A DNA stretch of 64,000 nt from an uncultured Clostridia bacterium (GTDB lineage Bacteria; Bacillota; Clostridia; Christensenellales; UBA1242): NCBI GenBank assembly GCA_934778205.1, contig CAKVOD010000002.1, positions 180,016 to 244,015 of the forward strand, read 5' to 3'. A program made the position numbers and the translations under genes. Positions 7,227 to 17,768 of the stretch are shown in pieces; position 1 is the first letter of the stretch; each line of letters begins with the position of its first letter. Below the pieces are notes generated by a model. It saw only the letters and a list, made by a program, of their open reading frames with translations, searched no databases and was not told the DNA's origin.

Positions 7227-9422
7227 TCAACTTAAGTTTTGTTGATTTATTTCAACGAATAGCGATACGCGCGCATCTTTATTTTCATCTACAAGATGGT
7301 AAATTTTTTGTATTAATTCTTCGTGTAATTCATCTTTATAACGCATCAAAATTTGATATCTAAACTTGCTTTGAATGCGCTTTACAGGTGAATTCATCGC
7401 TTCTACAAAGTAAATGTCACTGCCATATGGTTTCAAAATTTCTTTCAGTTTGAAATAGATTTTAGCGAGATATTCCTTAACGCGAAGTTCATCTCCACCA
7501 ACAAACAATAGTCGTACAATCTTTGAAAATGGCGGAAAATTTGTTGTTTGACGCAAATTAATTTCATTGCTGTAAAATGCGTCATAATTATTCTCGATTG
7601 CTTTTTTATAAACAAAATGTTTTGGCGAAAATGTTTGTAAAACAACAGTCCCTTCCTTTTGTGCCCTGCCACAACGTCCTGCGACTTGCGTAATCAATTG
7701 AAAAGTTCGCTCATTGCTTCTAAAATCGGAAAAATGCAAGCTCAAATCAGCGTCAATAATACCAACAAATGAAACGTCACTAAAATCGTGCCCCTTTGCA
7801 ACCATTTGTGTTCCAACTAAAATTGCAGGCTTGCACTCGCCAAATTTTTTCAATATCTCCATATGTGCATTTTTTGTTTTTGTTGTGTCATTGTCCATTC
7901 TAAAAATAGGAACATTTGGAAAAGCCTTGTGAAGTTCCTCCACAACCCTTTGCGTGCCAATTGCGCCTTGTTTTATCTTTTCACTGCCACACGTTGGACA
8001 TCGCGTCAAAACTTTGAAGCGCTTTCCGCAAAAATGACACTTCAATTGATTGTCCTCTTTATGTAGAACAAGTGAAACATCACAATCCGTGCATTTTGCA
8101 ACGTAACCACAATCAACACATCTCATAAATGACGAGTATCCTCGACGGTTGATAAATACAATCGCTTGATTGCCATCAGCAATACATCTCTGCAATTCTT
8201 CTTGAAATTTGTATGAAAAGAAAGAAGAATTGCCACGGGATAACTCAGCGCACATATCTACTATGTGAATTTTGGGTAATGCTTTGTTGTTGGCTCTGTT
8301 TTTCATTGTCAAAAGTGTTAATTCGCCTTTTTGTGCTCTATAAAATGTATCTATGCTTGGCGTCGCGCTACCTAAAACAAAACTGCAATCGTTGTAATTT
8401 GCGCGAAACTCTGCCACCTCGTGTGTATTATATCGTGGATTGCTTTCGCTCACATAACTGTTGTCGTGTTCCTCATCAATGATTATTGCGCCTATGTTTT
8501 CAACTGGAGCAAAAATTGCCGAACGAACACCTACCACAATGTTTGCTTTTTTTGAAAAAATTCTTTGCCATTCATCGTATCTTTCGCCACTTGACAAGCC
8601 ACTGTGCAAAATTGCTACATTATCCCCAAATCTATTAGTGAAATTCGATAAAACTTGCCCCGTTAGAGATATTTCAGGCACAAGCATAATTGCAGTTTTT
8701 CCTCTCGCAATGCAATCTTCAATAATACGCATATATATTTCAGTTTTTCCGCTTCCTGTAACACCGTGTACAAGAAATTTGCCATTTTTATTGCTCAAAA
8801 TTGCGTTCAAAGTTTGTTGTTGCTCAGTAGTTAAATTGATAGTTTTCTCCTTAATATCATAAACCCTTGGACGCCTATCTACAACTTGTTCACAAATTTT
8901 TAGTACACCCTTTTCTTCTAGTGCAATAACTGCCCCTCGCGAAAAAGTATCACAAACTTTTGTATAGTCTGCAACTTGGTTGGCACGCAAATAACAAAGC
9001 AAGTTGTGTTGCTGATGTGCATTTTTGCGAATATCAACTTTTTTTTCTGCATCTTTGTATTCATCATTCAAAATGACAAAATTTTTGATTTTTTCACGAA
9101 CTCTACCCCCACGCATTTCAGAAGGCAAAAAAAGACGTAAAATGTCAACCATACGCAAATGATATTCTTTTTTCATAAAATCAGCAAGCGCAAACATCTC
9201 TTCCTTGATGACAGGTTCATTCCTCAAAATACTATTTACTGCTTTTAATTTTCCTTCAGGAACATCTGTATGTTCCTTTATGTTGACAACAAAACCTTCA
9301 ATTTGTTTATTGCCAAAAGGGACTAACACTAATTGCCCCCGTTGCAGTCCCTCTATGCTTTTATAATCAAAGATTTTATCAATAGATTCTGATGATAAAT
9401 CTACAATGACTTCGGCAATCAT
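7227..9422 (-). CDS. priA: Primosomal helicase PriA
   Basis: 731 residues. N-terminal DNA 3'-end-binding domain, superfamily 2 helicase core with Walker A GVTGSGKTEIYM and Walker B IIIDEEHD, and two zinc-binding cysteine clusters (CVDCGYVAKCTDC, CHFCG, CPTCG). PriA restarts stalled replication forks. GAGG lies 8 bases before the ATG. It follows rpoZ by 2 bases; def, fmt and rsmB, usual neighbours between priA and rlmN, are missing here. Confidence 0.96.
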   Translation of the reverse strand: MIAEVIVDLSSESIDKIFDYKSIEGLQRGQLVLVPFGNKQIEGFVVNIKEHTDVPEGKLKAVNSILRNEPVIKEEMFALADFMKKEYHLRMVDILRLFLPSEMRGGRVREKIKNFVILNDEYKDAEKKVDIRKNAHQQHNLLCYLRANQVADYTKVCDTFSRGAVIALEEKGVLKICEQVVDRRPRVYDIKEKTINLTTEQQQTLNAILSNKNGKFLVHGVTGSGKTEIYMRIIEDCIARGKTAIMLVPEISLTGQVLSNFTNRFGDNVAILHSGLSSGERYDEWQRIFSKKANIVVGVRSAIFAPVENIGAIIIDEEHDNSYVSESNPRYNTHEVAEFRANYNDCSFVLGSATPSIDTFYRAQKGELTLLTMKNRANNKALPKIHIVDMCAELSRGNSSFFSYKFQEELQRCIADGNQAIVFINRRGYSSFMRCVDCGYVAKCTDCDVSLVLHKEDNQLKCHFCGKRFKVLTRCPTCGSEKIKQGAIGTQRVVEELHKAFPNVPIFRMDNDTTKTKNAHMEILKKFGECKPAILVGTQMVAKGHDFSDVSFVGIIDADLSLHFSDFRSNERTFQLITQVAGRCGRAQKEGTVVLQTFSPKHFVYKKAIENNYDAFYSNEINLRQTTNFPPFSKIVRLLFVGGDELRVKEYLAKIYFKLKEILKPYGSDIYFVEAMNSPVKRIQSKFRYQILMRYKDELHEELIQKIYHLVDENKDARVSLFVEINQQNLS

Positions 9423-9424
9423 TT

Positions 9425-9628
9425 CTAATCCTCATTCATTGTTATTTTCTTTTCAACTATCTCTTCAAGTGCTTGAGAAATTTCTTTCTTTTCAACAGGT
9501 TTTGCTGAAGCACCTTCATAATAGATTTTGTTAGCAATTTCCTTTGCTCTCTTTTCAGCCAAAATGCAAAGTTTATATTTATTGTTATCAGTGCATTTGA
9601 GCAATGCCTCGATTGATGGTTCAATCAT
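9425..9628 (-). CDS. rpoZ: RNA polymerase omega subunit
   Basis: 67 residues: MIEPSIEALLK, then NKYKLCILAEKRAKEI, the conserved omega core, and a charged tail. Omega helps fold and hold the beta' subunit. It is shorter at the C-terminus than in many species. Translation is probably coupled to priA, whose start is 2 bases away; the ribosome binding site is GGAG. Confidence 0.92.
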   Translation of the reverse strand: MIEPSIEALLKCTDNNKYKLCILAEKRAKEIANKIYYEGASAKPVEKKEISQALEEIVEKKITMNED

Positions 9629-9639
9629 TTTAAAATCTC

Positions 9640-11073
9640 CTATTTATCTAAAATTTCTTTAATTATTTTACTAGCAATTTGTGCATTCGCTTTACCACCA
9701 GTACGTTTCATAAGTTGTCCTACGAAAAACGATAATGCTTTGGCGTTGCCGTTTTTATAATCGGCAACAGATTGTGGAAATTCAGCGATTACTGCTTCAA
9801 CAAGTGCTTTCAATTCTCCCTCATCGTTGTTTTGTTTCAAGCCACGCTCATCTACTAATGCCACGCAATCGGCATTTGTAGACCAAATCTCATCAAACAA
9901 TTCCCTGCAAGTTGCTTGACTAATTTCGTTAGTTTCGTACATTTTCATAAGGTTTGCAAAATTCTTAGCGTCTACAGGAATACACAAGTCTTCCTCATCG
10001 CTTTCTTTGACTTTTTTCAATAATGTTGTCAAAATGAAGTTGCATACAAATTTTGGCGAGTTATAAAAACTAATAACTTTTTCAAAATATTTTACCAAAT
10101 TTAAGTCTGTTGTCAAAACTTTTGCATCGTATTCACTAAGTCCAAGTTCTTTGACATAATCAGCAATTTTTTCTTCTCTCAATTTTGGCATTGATTCGCG
10201 GATTTCTTCTACCAAACTTCTCTCAATTTTGAATGGTAACAAATCTGGGTCTGGGAAATACCTATAATCTTGAGCATCTTCTTTTCTACGCATTGAGAAA
10301 CTGCGGTTGCGCGCATCGTCCCAACGGCGCGTTTCTTGAACAACTTGCTCTCCTTCATCAAGCAATCGCGACTGACGTTTGTATTCATACTCGATTGCTC
10401 TAGCGACTGAACGGAATGAGTTGAGGTTCTTCATTTCTGCCCTTACGCCTAATTCTTTAGCGCCCTTCGGCTTTAGTGAAACATTTACGTCACAGCGCAA
10501 TGAGCCTTGCTCCATTTTACAATCTGAAACTTCGATATATTGTAAAATACTCTTAAGTTTTGCTAAGTATGCGACTGCTTCTTCAGCACTGCTCATATCT
10601 GCTTCGCTGACAATTTCAATCAATGGCACACCACCACGGTTGTAGTCTATTTGTGTTCCACCAAGTTTTGAATTGTGAATCAATTTACCTGCATCTTCTT
10701 CAAGATGAATACGATTCAATCTAATAAATTTCTTTTCGCCGTTTTCTTTTTCAATTTCAACTCCTCCGCCAATACAAATTGGACGAACTGCTTGTGAAAT
10801 TTGATATGCTTTAGCAAGGTCAGGATAAAAATAGTTCTTTCTCTCAAAAATTGCAATATCGTTGATTTCACAGCCAACTGCAAGACCTGCTTTGATACAC
10901 ATTTTGACCGCTTCTTTGTTAGGTATTGGTAACGCCCCCGGCAATCCTATGCAAACTGGACAACAATTTGTGTTAGGTTCGCCACCAAATTCATTTTTGC
11001 AACTACAAAAAACTTTCGATTTGGTTTTTAGTTCTGAGTGAACCTCAAGCCCAATGACAATATCATAATCCAT
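9640..11073 (-). CDS. gatB: Asp/Glu-tRNA amidotransferase subunit B
   Basis: 477 residues with the GatB opening IVIGLEVHSELKTKSK, the CCPVCIGLPG cysteine motif, the DFNRxGxPLIEIVS-like stretch (here DYNRGGVPLIEIVS) and a C-terminal YqeY-like tail domain. With GatA and GatC it converts Glu-tRNA(Gln) or Asp-tRNA(Asn) to the amidated form. It overlaps gatA by one base (TAATG). Confidence 0.97.
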   Translation of the reverse strand: MDYDIVIGLEVHSELKTKSKVFCSCKNEFGGEPNTNCCPVCIGLPGALPIPNKEAVKMCIKAGLAVGCEINDIAIFERKNYFYPDLAKAYQISQAVRPICIGGGVEIEKENGEKKFIRLNRIHLEEDAGKLIHNSKLGGTQIDYNRGGVPLIEIVSEADMSSAEEAVAYLAKLKSILQYIEVSDCKMEQGSLRCDVNVSLKPKGAKELGVRAEMKNLNSFRSVARAIEYEYKRQSRLLDEGEQVVQETRRWDDARNRSFSMRRKEDAQDYRYFPDPDLLPFKIERSLVEEIRESMPKLREEKIADYVKELGLSEYDAKVLTTDLNLVKYFEKVISFYNSPKFVCNFILTTLLKKVKESDEEDLCIPVDAKNFANLMKMYETNEISQATCRELFDEIWSTNADCVALVDERGLKQNNDEGELKALVEAVIAEFPQSVADYKNGNAKALSFFVGQLMKRTGGKANAQIASKIIKEILDK

Positions 11074-12527
11074 TATTTGACCTCTCTAATTGAAAAATAA
11101 TTTTTCTCAAAGCAATCCCCTGCATTGAACAATGTTTTTTCATTGAATTTGTTGCCGATTAATTGCATACCGAGTGGCAAGCCCGATTTACTAATTCCGC
11201 AAGGAATAGAGATAGCAGGCAATGTTGCAATGTTTACAGGAACAGTATAAATATCATTCAAATACATTTCCAAAGGATTGTCGACTTTTTCCCCGATTTT
11301 GAACGCTGGGCTTGGTGTTGTTGGCGAAATTATTATATCACAAGCGCTAAATGCTTTTTCAAACTCATTAATAATGATATTTTGAACTGCCTTTGCTTTG
11401 TTGTAATAAGCGTCAAAATATCCGCTAGAAAGCACAAAGTTTCCGAGCATAATTCTGCGCTTGACTTCCTTGCCAAAACCCTTTGTGCGCGATTGAACGT
11501 AAAAATCAACCAAATCTTTATATTCATCAGTTGGAACGCCATACTTTATTCCGTCAAAACGTGCAAGGTTCGACGCTGCCTCAGCGCTTGACAAAACATA
11601 ATATACCGCCAATGCATCTTTGATATGTGGCAAGTTTATCTCAACTTTTTCAGCCCCTTGAGCGATAAAAAAGTCAATTGCCTTTTCAATCGATTCCTTT
11701 ACTTCAATGTTAGTAAGTGACTCAAAAAATTCTTTTGCAATGCCAATTTTTAAGCCTTTTACTGAACCTTTAAATGAATCAGCATAATAATTTTCTTTTG
11801 CGTGTTTTTCGCTTGTAAATTCATTATCGTCGTGTCCAGCGATTGCGTCAAGCATAATGCTACTATCGCGCACGCTCTTAGTAATTGGACCGACTTGGTC
11901 GAGTGAAGATGCGAATGCTACGACGCCAAAGCGCGAAACGAGTCCATATGTAGGTTTAAGCCCCACAACACCACAAAATGATGAAGGTTGCCTAATTGAC
12001 CCCCCCGTGTCAGTCCCAAGGGACGCAAAGCATTGGTCGCTTGCAACAGACGCTGCCGAGCCACCAGATGACCCACCTGGGACACATTCCCTATTCCACG
12101 GGTTGTGAACTGCACCAAAGGCGCAATTTTCCGAACTACTACCCATTGCAAATTCGTCCATATTTGCTTTCCCGATAATGATTGCTCCATTTTCAATGAG
12201 CTTATCAACAACTGTAGCATTATATGGGGATTTATAGTCTGCCAAAAATCGAGAAGAACAAGTCGTAAATGTGTCAATTTTTGATATATTGTCCTTGATG
12301 ACAATTGGAATCCCTGCTAATTTTGGCAAATTTTCACCATTTGCTCTTTTCTCATCAATTTTTTTAGCACTTTCGAGCGCTTTTTCTTCGCAAACCTCGT
12401 GTAAAATATTCAAATCTTTAGTTCTGTCAATTTTTGCCAAACTTAGTTTTGTGAGTTCAACTGCGCTGATTTCTTTCGCCTCTAGTTTTGCGCTAATTTC
12501 TTCAATTGTTTCATTCATAATTTCCAT
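11073..12527 (-). CDS. gatA: Asp/Glu-tRNA amidotransferase subunit A
   Basis: 484 residues of an amidase-signature enzyme. The Ser-cisSer-Lys triad is visible as Lys in VIKDNIS and the two serines in GGSSGGSAASVA and TDTGGSIRQPSSF. GatA frees ammonia from glutamine for GatB. Gene order gatC-gatA-gatB with one-base overlaps shows a tightly coupled operon; the tRNA-Gln genes near 23 kb encode the likely substrates. Confidence 0.97.
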   Translation of the reverse strand: MEIMNETIEEISAKLEAKEISAVELTKLSLAKIDRTKDLNILHEVCEEKALESAKKIDEKRANGENLPKLAGIPIVIKDNISKIDTFTTCSSRFLADYKSPYNATVVDKLIENGAIIIGKANMDEFAMGSSSENCAFGAVHNPWNRECVPGGSSGGSAASVASDQCFASLGTDTGGSIRQPSSFCGVVGLKPTYGLVSRFGVVAFASSLDQVGPITKSVRDSSIMLDAIAGHDDNEFTSEKHAKENYYADSFKGSVKGLKIGIAKEFFESLTNIEVKESIEKAIDFFIAQGAEKVEINLPHIKDALAVYYVLSSAEAASNLARFDGIKYGVPTDEYKDLVDFYVQSRTKGFGKEVKRRIMLGNFVLSSGYFDAYYNKAKAVQNIIINEFEKAFSACDIIISPTTPSPAFKIGEKVDNPLEMYLNDIYTVPVNIATLPAISIPCGISKSGLPLGMQLIGNKFNEKTLFNAGDCFEKNYFSIREVK

Positions 12528-12811
12528 TATTCCACCACCGTTGGCGCTACAAAGTAGCCGTCATATTTTTTTGGCGCATTTTCAATGATTTTTTCGTTTG
12601 GAAGTGATGGTTTAACAACATCATCTCGCAATTCCTCAAACTCACGAACAGGCGTCTTGTCCTCAACGTTTGTTGTATCGACTTTTTGAAGTTGGTTGAC
12701 ATAATCAATTATTGAAGCGAATTCACTAGAAAATTTTTCAATTTCATCATCGCTAAACTCAAGCCTTGACAATGAAGCCAAGTGTTTTATATCTTTTTCG
12801 GTTATTTCCAT
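12527..12811 (-). CDS. gatC: Asp/Glu-tRNA amidotransferase subunit C
   Basis: 94 residues, helical, with the GatC pattern IKHLASLSRLEFSDDEIEKF and the late P-x-R-EFEELRDDVV stretch. GatC wraps around GatA and stabilises the complex. GGAG lies before the ATG and a TATAAT box about 20 bases upstream marks the operon promoter. Confidence 0.95.
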   Translation of the reverse strand: MEITEKDIKHLASLSRLEFSDDEIEKFSSEFASIIDYVNQLQKVDTTNVEDKTPVREFEELRDDVVKPSLPNEKIIENAPKKYDGYFVAPTVVE

Positions 12812-12909
12812 ACATAATCTCCAATTTTGAATTATAACACATATTTCCTAATTTTTCAAGCAAAAACGGCAAATTGTAGCATTTTGTTCAATACAAGGTT
12901 GTCATTTAG

Positions 12910-14868
12910 TCATTTTTTTTTGTTGACAAGCTCGACAAAGTCTTGTTCGCTCAAAATTTGCACACCAAGTGCCTGCGCCTTTTGAAGTTTTGAACCGGGG
13001 TCTACACCTAGCAAAACATATGTTGTATTTCTTGAAACAGATGACGAAACGTTTCCGCCAAGACTTTCAATTAAGTGCGTTGCCTCGTCGCGCGTGTATT
13101 TTTCTAATGTCCCCGTTAAAACAAAAGTACAATTTGAAAACACTCCCTCTTTTTTTGATTCACTCTCTTTGGGTTTAATGCCACGTGCAAACAGTTCATT
13201 TATAATTTTTAGATTGTTATTGTCCGCAAAATAATCTACAATTCCTTGCGCAGTGATTTCAGCAATGTCAGGAATAGAATCAAGTTCTTCTAGAGAGGCG
13301 GACATAAATTTTTCAAATGTGTTAAAATGTTTTGCTAAATCGCGCGCCGTTTTTTTGCCGATATTCTTAATACCCAGCGCATAAATAAACTTGTCTAGCG
13401 TTGGCGATTTTGAACTTTGAATGTTCTCATATACATTTGTAGATTTTTTGTCTTTAAATTTTTGTAATGATTTCAAACTATCTTTGTTCAAATCATACAA
13501 TTCGAATGGATATCGAACATTAAATTCATCATAAAACGCACCTATTGTTTTATCCGATATTCCCTCAATATTCATTGCGTCTTTGCTACAAAAATGTACA
13601 ATCCTTTTCTTAATTTGGTCAGGACATCCCCAAGTATTTGGACAGAAAGTTTCTATATCTCCTTGTTCAAGTTCTGTCCCGCAACACGGACACGTGGTGG
13701 GCAAAACCACCTCACAACTTTCGTCGGTGTCGTGCGCAAGCCCCATAATTTCGGGTATAACCTCATTACTGCGACGGACATAAACATAAGAACCGATTTT
13801 TATGTGCTTTCTTTTTATATCGCTATAGTTGTTCAAGGTCGCGCGCTGAATTGTGGCGCCAGCCAAAAATATGGGTTCTATTATTGCTAATGGCGTGATT
13901 TTACCCGTTCTCCCAACTTGAAATTTAACATCAAGTACTTTACTTGTCAACTCTTGTGGAGCAAATTTATATGCCATTGCAAATTTTGGAAAGCGCATTG
14001 TATATCCAAGTTCGTGGCTGGTTTTGAAGTCGTTTATCTTCAAAACTACCCCATCAATCAAAAAATCAAGATTATCTTTTTCTTTGTCAACCTTATCAAT
14101 CAACGCGGAAATCTCGTCAAAAGTTTTGACTTCAGTATTAAAACTGCTTACTTTGAATCGGTTTTCTTTTAAAAACGCAAAAGCTTCCATTTGAGAACAA
14201 ATTTTGCGACCTTCAATATACGGAACAGCATAAAAGTACATATCAAGATTGCGTTCCTTTGTTACTTGTGGGTTTAAGTTACGAATCGCGCCAGCAGCAG
14301 CGTTGCGTTCATTCTTTAGAGGCTCATCGGCGCGCTCATTGTATTTTTTCAACTCTGATTTTGGCATTATTGCTTCGCCTTGAACAATGACAGTTCCTTT
14401 GTATGGTATAGACAACGGAACACTACTAATTGTTTTAACTTGATTCGTGACAATTTCGCCAAGAACACCACTACCACGCGTCATTGCTTTGCTGAATAAG
14501 CCGTTTTCATATGTTATTGCAATTGTTAGTCCATCAAACTTATATTCAAAAGAAAATGTTGTATTTGGATATTTTTGCAACACATCGTCGTACCACGCTT
14601 TGAGTTCCTCTTTTGATTGGCATTTGTTCAAACTATAAAGCGGTACTTTATGCTTTTCTTTTTCAAAACTCGAAGTAACATCAGCACCGACGCGTTGACT
14701 AGGCGAGTCGGGAAAAATGAAATCGTGTTTTTTTTCAAGTGCCATAAGTTCGTCGAGTAATTTATCATACTCAGCGTCACTAATCGTCGGCTCATCAAGA
14801 ATATAATAGTTGTAGTTGTGGATATTGATTTCATCAATCAATTGTCTCATTCTTTGTTTATAATCCAT
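12910..14868 (-). CDS. ligA: NAD-dependent DNA ligase
   Basis: 652 residues. Order of domains: Ia NAD-binding region (YDKLLDELM), adenylation domain with the catalytic lysine in EYKFDG, OB fold, four-cysteine zinc finger (CPCCG...C...C), helix-hairpin-helix repeats (IKNIGKKTARDL), and a C-terminal BRCT domain (FVLTGTLEKYTRDEA). It seals nicks during replication and repair. It lies 56 bases after pcrA; the pcrA-ligA pair is common in Firmicutes. Confidence 0.97.
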   Translation of the reverse strand: MDYKQRMRQLIDEINIHNYNYYILDEPTISDAEYDKLLDELMALEKKHDFIFPDSPSQRVGADVTSSFEKEKHKVPLYSLNKCQSKEELKAWYDDVLQKYPNTTFSFEYKFDGLTIAITYENGLFSKAMTRGSGVLGEIVTNQVKTISSVPLSIPYKGTVIVQGEAIMPKSELKKYNERADEPLKNERNAAAGAIRNLNPQVTKERNLDMYFYAVPYIEGRKICSQMEAFAFLKENRFKVSSFNTEVKTFDEISALIDKVDKEKDNLDFLIDGVVLKINDFKTSHELGYTMRFPKFAMAYKFAPQELTSKVLDVKFQVGRTGKITPLAIIEPIFLAGATIQRATLNNYSDIKRKHIKIGSYVYVRRSNEVIPEIMGLAHDTDESCEVVLPTTCPCCGTELEQGDIETFCPNTWGCPDQIKKRIVHFCSKDAMNIEGISDKTIGAFYDEFNVRYPFELYDLNKDSLKSLQKFKDKKSTNVYENIQSSKSPTLDKFIYALGIKNIGKKTARDLAKHFNTFEKFMSASLEELDSIPDIAEITAQGIVDYFADNNNLKIINELFARGIKPKESESKKEGVFSNCTFVLTGTLEKYTRDEATHLIESLGGNVSSSVSRNTTYVLLGVDPGSKLQKAQALGVQILSEQDFVELVNKKK

Positions 14869-14924
14869 AGAAAATCCTGCCCTAAAAGTAATATTACGAA
14901 AGTATTATTGCCCAAATTGGTAAA

Positions 14925-17210
14925 TCAAAGCAATGTTAGTGGCGAAACATCAAATGTTAGATTTTTGATTCCCATATCTTCAAAATTTATGGTTATAACA
15001 TTTTCAGTGGCAAGGCGCGACGTATCCACAATTTCGCCTACTCCAAATCGCGGGTGCTCGACCTTTGCGCCAACAACAAAGCCGTCCGCCTGCTTTTCTT
15101 GCGCGGTGTCAAACAAGTATGAATTGTTCGATGCCGTTTGTGATTTAATATTCAAACTATCTTGTGTTGCATAAATTGTTTCAATCTTTCTATAACCGCC
15201 GTCGTTATGATTGTATGAATTATTGCGCGCATAGCTACCACCATATCCGCTACCATTATATCTGCTTAACCCGCCGTCGAGTGTGCTTTTATTGAAACTG
15301 GAAATCTTTATGTTGGTCATCCCGTTGAGTTCATCCAAAAAGCGAGATTGAGCAAAATGCTTTTGTTCGCCATATTTATATCTATTTTGACAACGTGAAA
15401 GGAATAGCCTTTCTTTTGCACGCGTAACTGCAACATAGAACAATCGCCTTTCTTCCTCTATGTCGTCCTCATTGCCATCTCTAATAATTGGAAAGTTCTC
15501 ATCCTCAAGTCCGACAACAAATACGGCTCTATACTCAAGCCCTTTGACGGCATGTATTGTAGCAAGCGTGACGGCATTAGTCGTATCATCTTGTTCATCG
15601 GCGTCACTTAATAGCGTTACCGACTGTAGATACTCAGACAAAGAGTCATCAGGATAAATTTTTGAATATGAGTCTACAGAAGATAACAAGTCGTCTATAT
15701 TTTTAATTCTGTTTTCATTTTCAGTATCTTTCTTTTCGCTATATGCCTCTATTATCTTTGTCTGCTCTATAACCCTTTTGACTACCTCAAGTAGCGTGCC
15801 TTGACCTTGCATTTCAGTAAGTGATATAAGTAGTTCTCTAAAGCCCTGCAGTTTCTTTTGTAGTTGAGTTGGTAATTCATTAAAATAGTTTCTCAAGTAT
15901 TCCGCTATTGGAACATCTTTAGCGGAAGCAAATTCAATCAGTTGCTTTTCAGTTGTCGAACCTATGCCACGTCGCGGAAAATTTAATATCCTTAACAGAC
16001 TAGCATTGTCACTATTGTTGACCATTAACCTTAAGTATGCAAGAACATTCTTTATTTCAACGCGGTCATAAAATTTCATTCCGCCTATCATTTTGTATGG
16101 AATATTGCTACTAAGTAATCCCTCCTCTATAGAACGGCTTAGTGCGTTATATCTCATTAGCACGGCTATCTCGCTATATTTATAACCTAGACTTACAAGT
16201 TCCTTTATTCTTCTAGCAACAAAGTTAGATTCTTCTACGTCGCGATAACCTATAAATAGTTCGATTGGTTCGCCTATATTATTTTCAGTATACAAAACTT
16301 TGTCAAGTCGTTGGGTGTTATTCTTTATTACGCGGTTGGCAAGTTCTATAATATTTTTTGTACACCTATAATTTTGCTCTAGTTTAAATATATGGACATC
16401 GGGAAAGTCATTTTTAAATTCTAATATGTTTTCAATATTTGCACCGCGCCAGCCATATATGCACTGGTCCTCATCACCAACGACCATTATGTTTCCGTGC
16501 TTTCCCGCAAGAATTTTCGCTATGTCATACTGTACAGTGTTTGTATCCTGAAACTCGTCAATATGAATGTAATGAAATCTCTCTTGATATTTATTGCGCG
16601 CTTCCTCATTGTTTTTCAACAGTGCATATGTTTTTATCAAAAGGTCATCAAAGTCAAACGCGTTGTTCTTGAGCAATTGTACTTGGTATTCTTTATACAC
16701 CTTGACAATGCTTTCAATTTCTCTAACAAATCCAAATTCCTTTTGATATTCGTCGCAAGAAAGATTGAGATTTTTTGCATTACTGATGTGATATATGCAA
16801 GGCTTTTTGAGTTCTTCATCAAGTTGTGCATCAGCAAGAATTTGCTTTATCAAAGTTTCTTTTTCTTGCTCTCCATAAATTGAGAAGTTTTTTGTATATC
16901 CTAGTGTATCCGCATACGAACGTAGGATTCGCACACACATTGAGTGAAAAGTACTCACCCACATTTGACTACAATCAAATGTTATGCGTTCAACTCTTTC
17001 GCGCATTTCCGACGCCGCTTTGTTTGTAAAAGTAATTGCAAGAATGTTATAAGGGTCAACACCTTTTTCAATCAAGTATGCAATTCGGTGAGTCAAAACA
17101 CGCGTTTTCCCGCTACCTGCGCCAGCTGTAACAAGAACAGCACCCTCAGTTTGCAATACGGGTGCTTTTTGTTCGTCATTCAATGAATTAATCAAGTCAA
17201 TATTTTCCAT
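14925..17210 (-). CDS. pcrA: ATP-dependent DNA helicase PcrA/UvrD
   Basis: About 760 residues, superfamily 1A helicase: Walker A TAGAGSGKTRVL, motif II DEFQD, motif III VGDEDQCIYGWRGA, motif VI VAVTRAKERLFLSR, and a C-terminal tail with the HPRFGVGEIV tudor-like PcrA element. It unwinds DNA in repair and plasmid replication. The start was placed at MENIDL: there is no ribosome binding site, but an extended -10 (TGTTATAAT) ends 6 bases before this ATG, so the mRNA is probably leaderless. A TTG six codons upstream lies inside that promoter and is unlikely. Confidence 0.94.
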   Translation of the reverse strand: MENIDLINSLNDEQKAPVLQTEGAVLVTAGAGSGKTRVLTHRIAYLIEKGVDPYNILAITFTNKAASEMRERVERITFDCSQMWVSTFHSMCVRILRSYADTLGYTKNFSIYGEQEKETLIKQILADAQLDEELKKPCIYHISNAKNLNLSCDEYQKEFGFVREIESIVKVYKEYQVQLLKNNAFDFDDLLIKTYALLKNNEEARNKYQERFHYIHIDEFQDTNTVQYDIAKILAGKHGNIMVVGDEDQCIYGWRGANIENILEFKNDFPDVHIFKLEQNYRCTKNIIELANRVIKNNTQRLDKVLYTENNIGEPIELFIGYRDVEESNFVARRIKELVSLGYKYSEIAVLMRYNALSRSIEEGLLSSNIPYKMIGGMKFYDRVEIKNVLAYLRLMVNNSDNASLLRILNFPRRGIGSTTEKQLIEFASAKDVPIAEYLRNYFNELPTQLQKKLQGFRELLISLTEMQGQGTLLEVVKRVIEQTKIIEAYSEKKDTENENRIKNIDDLLSSVDSYSKIYPDDSLSEYLQSVTLLSDADEQDDTTNAVTLATIHAVKGLEYRAVFVVGLEDENFPIIRDGNEDDIEEERRLFYVAVTRAKERLFLSRCQNRYKYGEQKHFAQSRFLDELNGMTNIKISSFNKSTLDGGLSRYNGSGYGGSYARNNSYNHNDGGYRKIETIYATQDSLNIKSQTASNNSYLFDTAQEKQADGFVVGAKVEHPRFGVGEIVDTSRLATENVITINFEDMGIKNLTFDVSPLTLL

Positions 17211-17224
17211 AGCGATATTATAAC
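17211..17224 (-). promoter_or_regulatory. Extended -10 promoter abutting the pcrA start
   Basis: TGTTATAAT on the minus strand followed by six bases and the ATG, putting the transcription start on or next to the A of the start codon. The -35 region is weak. Confidence 0.6.
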
Positions 17225-17263
17225 ACAATTTTCATTCAAGGCAAAATGATTTTACCCACTAAT

Positions 17264-17293
17264 AAAAAATAGCGACAGATTTTGCCACTATTT
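17264..17293 (-). terminator. Terminator of the 17352-17768 gene
   Basis: Ten-base stem with two G-T pairs (AAATAGTGGC with GTCGCTATTT on the minus strand) followed by T residues. Confidence 0.7.
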
Positions 17294-17351
17294 CATTGTA
17301 TTTAGCGTCTAACAAATCAAAACTTTTGTATGTCAAATGCGCAAATTATAA

Positions 17352-17768
17352 CTAAAACGCAAGTTCGAATGAACGCGGATGCTCCTCCGCATAGCGCTGT
17401 TTCATTTGCACAAATCTATCTGATAGTTTCAGTATGTAGTTTTGCTTATCACGTTCGCTCAAGTTGTCATAAATCTCATGGTCTATTAGTTTCGCAAGCG
17501 GGCTCATCAACAAATCTGTCGATTCAAGCACTTTACAAACTTTCTCATAAAAAGCTTCGTCATCTAAAATTTGCTGTTCGTCCTCTTTAGCACAAATTAC
17601 ACACTGAATTTTGCGCTTAAACTGCGCTTCCACGGCTTCTATACTCTGCCCATTCTCTAAGGCAACCAAAATCGCTTGCTCTTTCTCTTCTCGCATTTTT
17701 TGCCAAAACCCGCTTTTCATCCGCTTGCGCGCTTCACGTGCATACTCCCTAAGTGTTTTCCCTTCCAT
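17352..17768 (-). CDS. Conserved-looking hypothetical protein, helical and charged
   Basis: 138 residues from MEGKTLREY. The start was chosen because GGAGG lies 8 bases upstream; five extra upstream codons are possible but contain that site. The protein is rich in Glu, Lys and Arg, looks largely alpha-helical, has a CVICAKEDE segment with two cysteines, and has no membrane segment. It has its own terminator and stands alone between pcrA and rpsU. I do not recognise the family. Confidence 0.75.
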   Translation of the reverse strand: MEGKTLREYAREARKRMKSGFWQKMREEKEQAILVALENGQSIEAVEAQFKRKIQCVICAKEDEQQILDDEAFYEKVCKVLESTDLLMSPLAKLIDHEIYDNLSERDKQNYILKLSDRFVQMKQRYAEEHPRSFELAF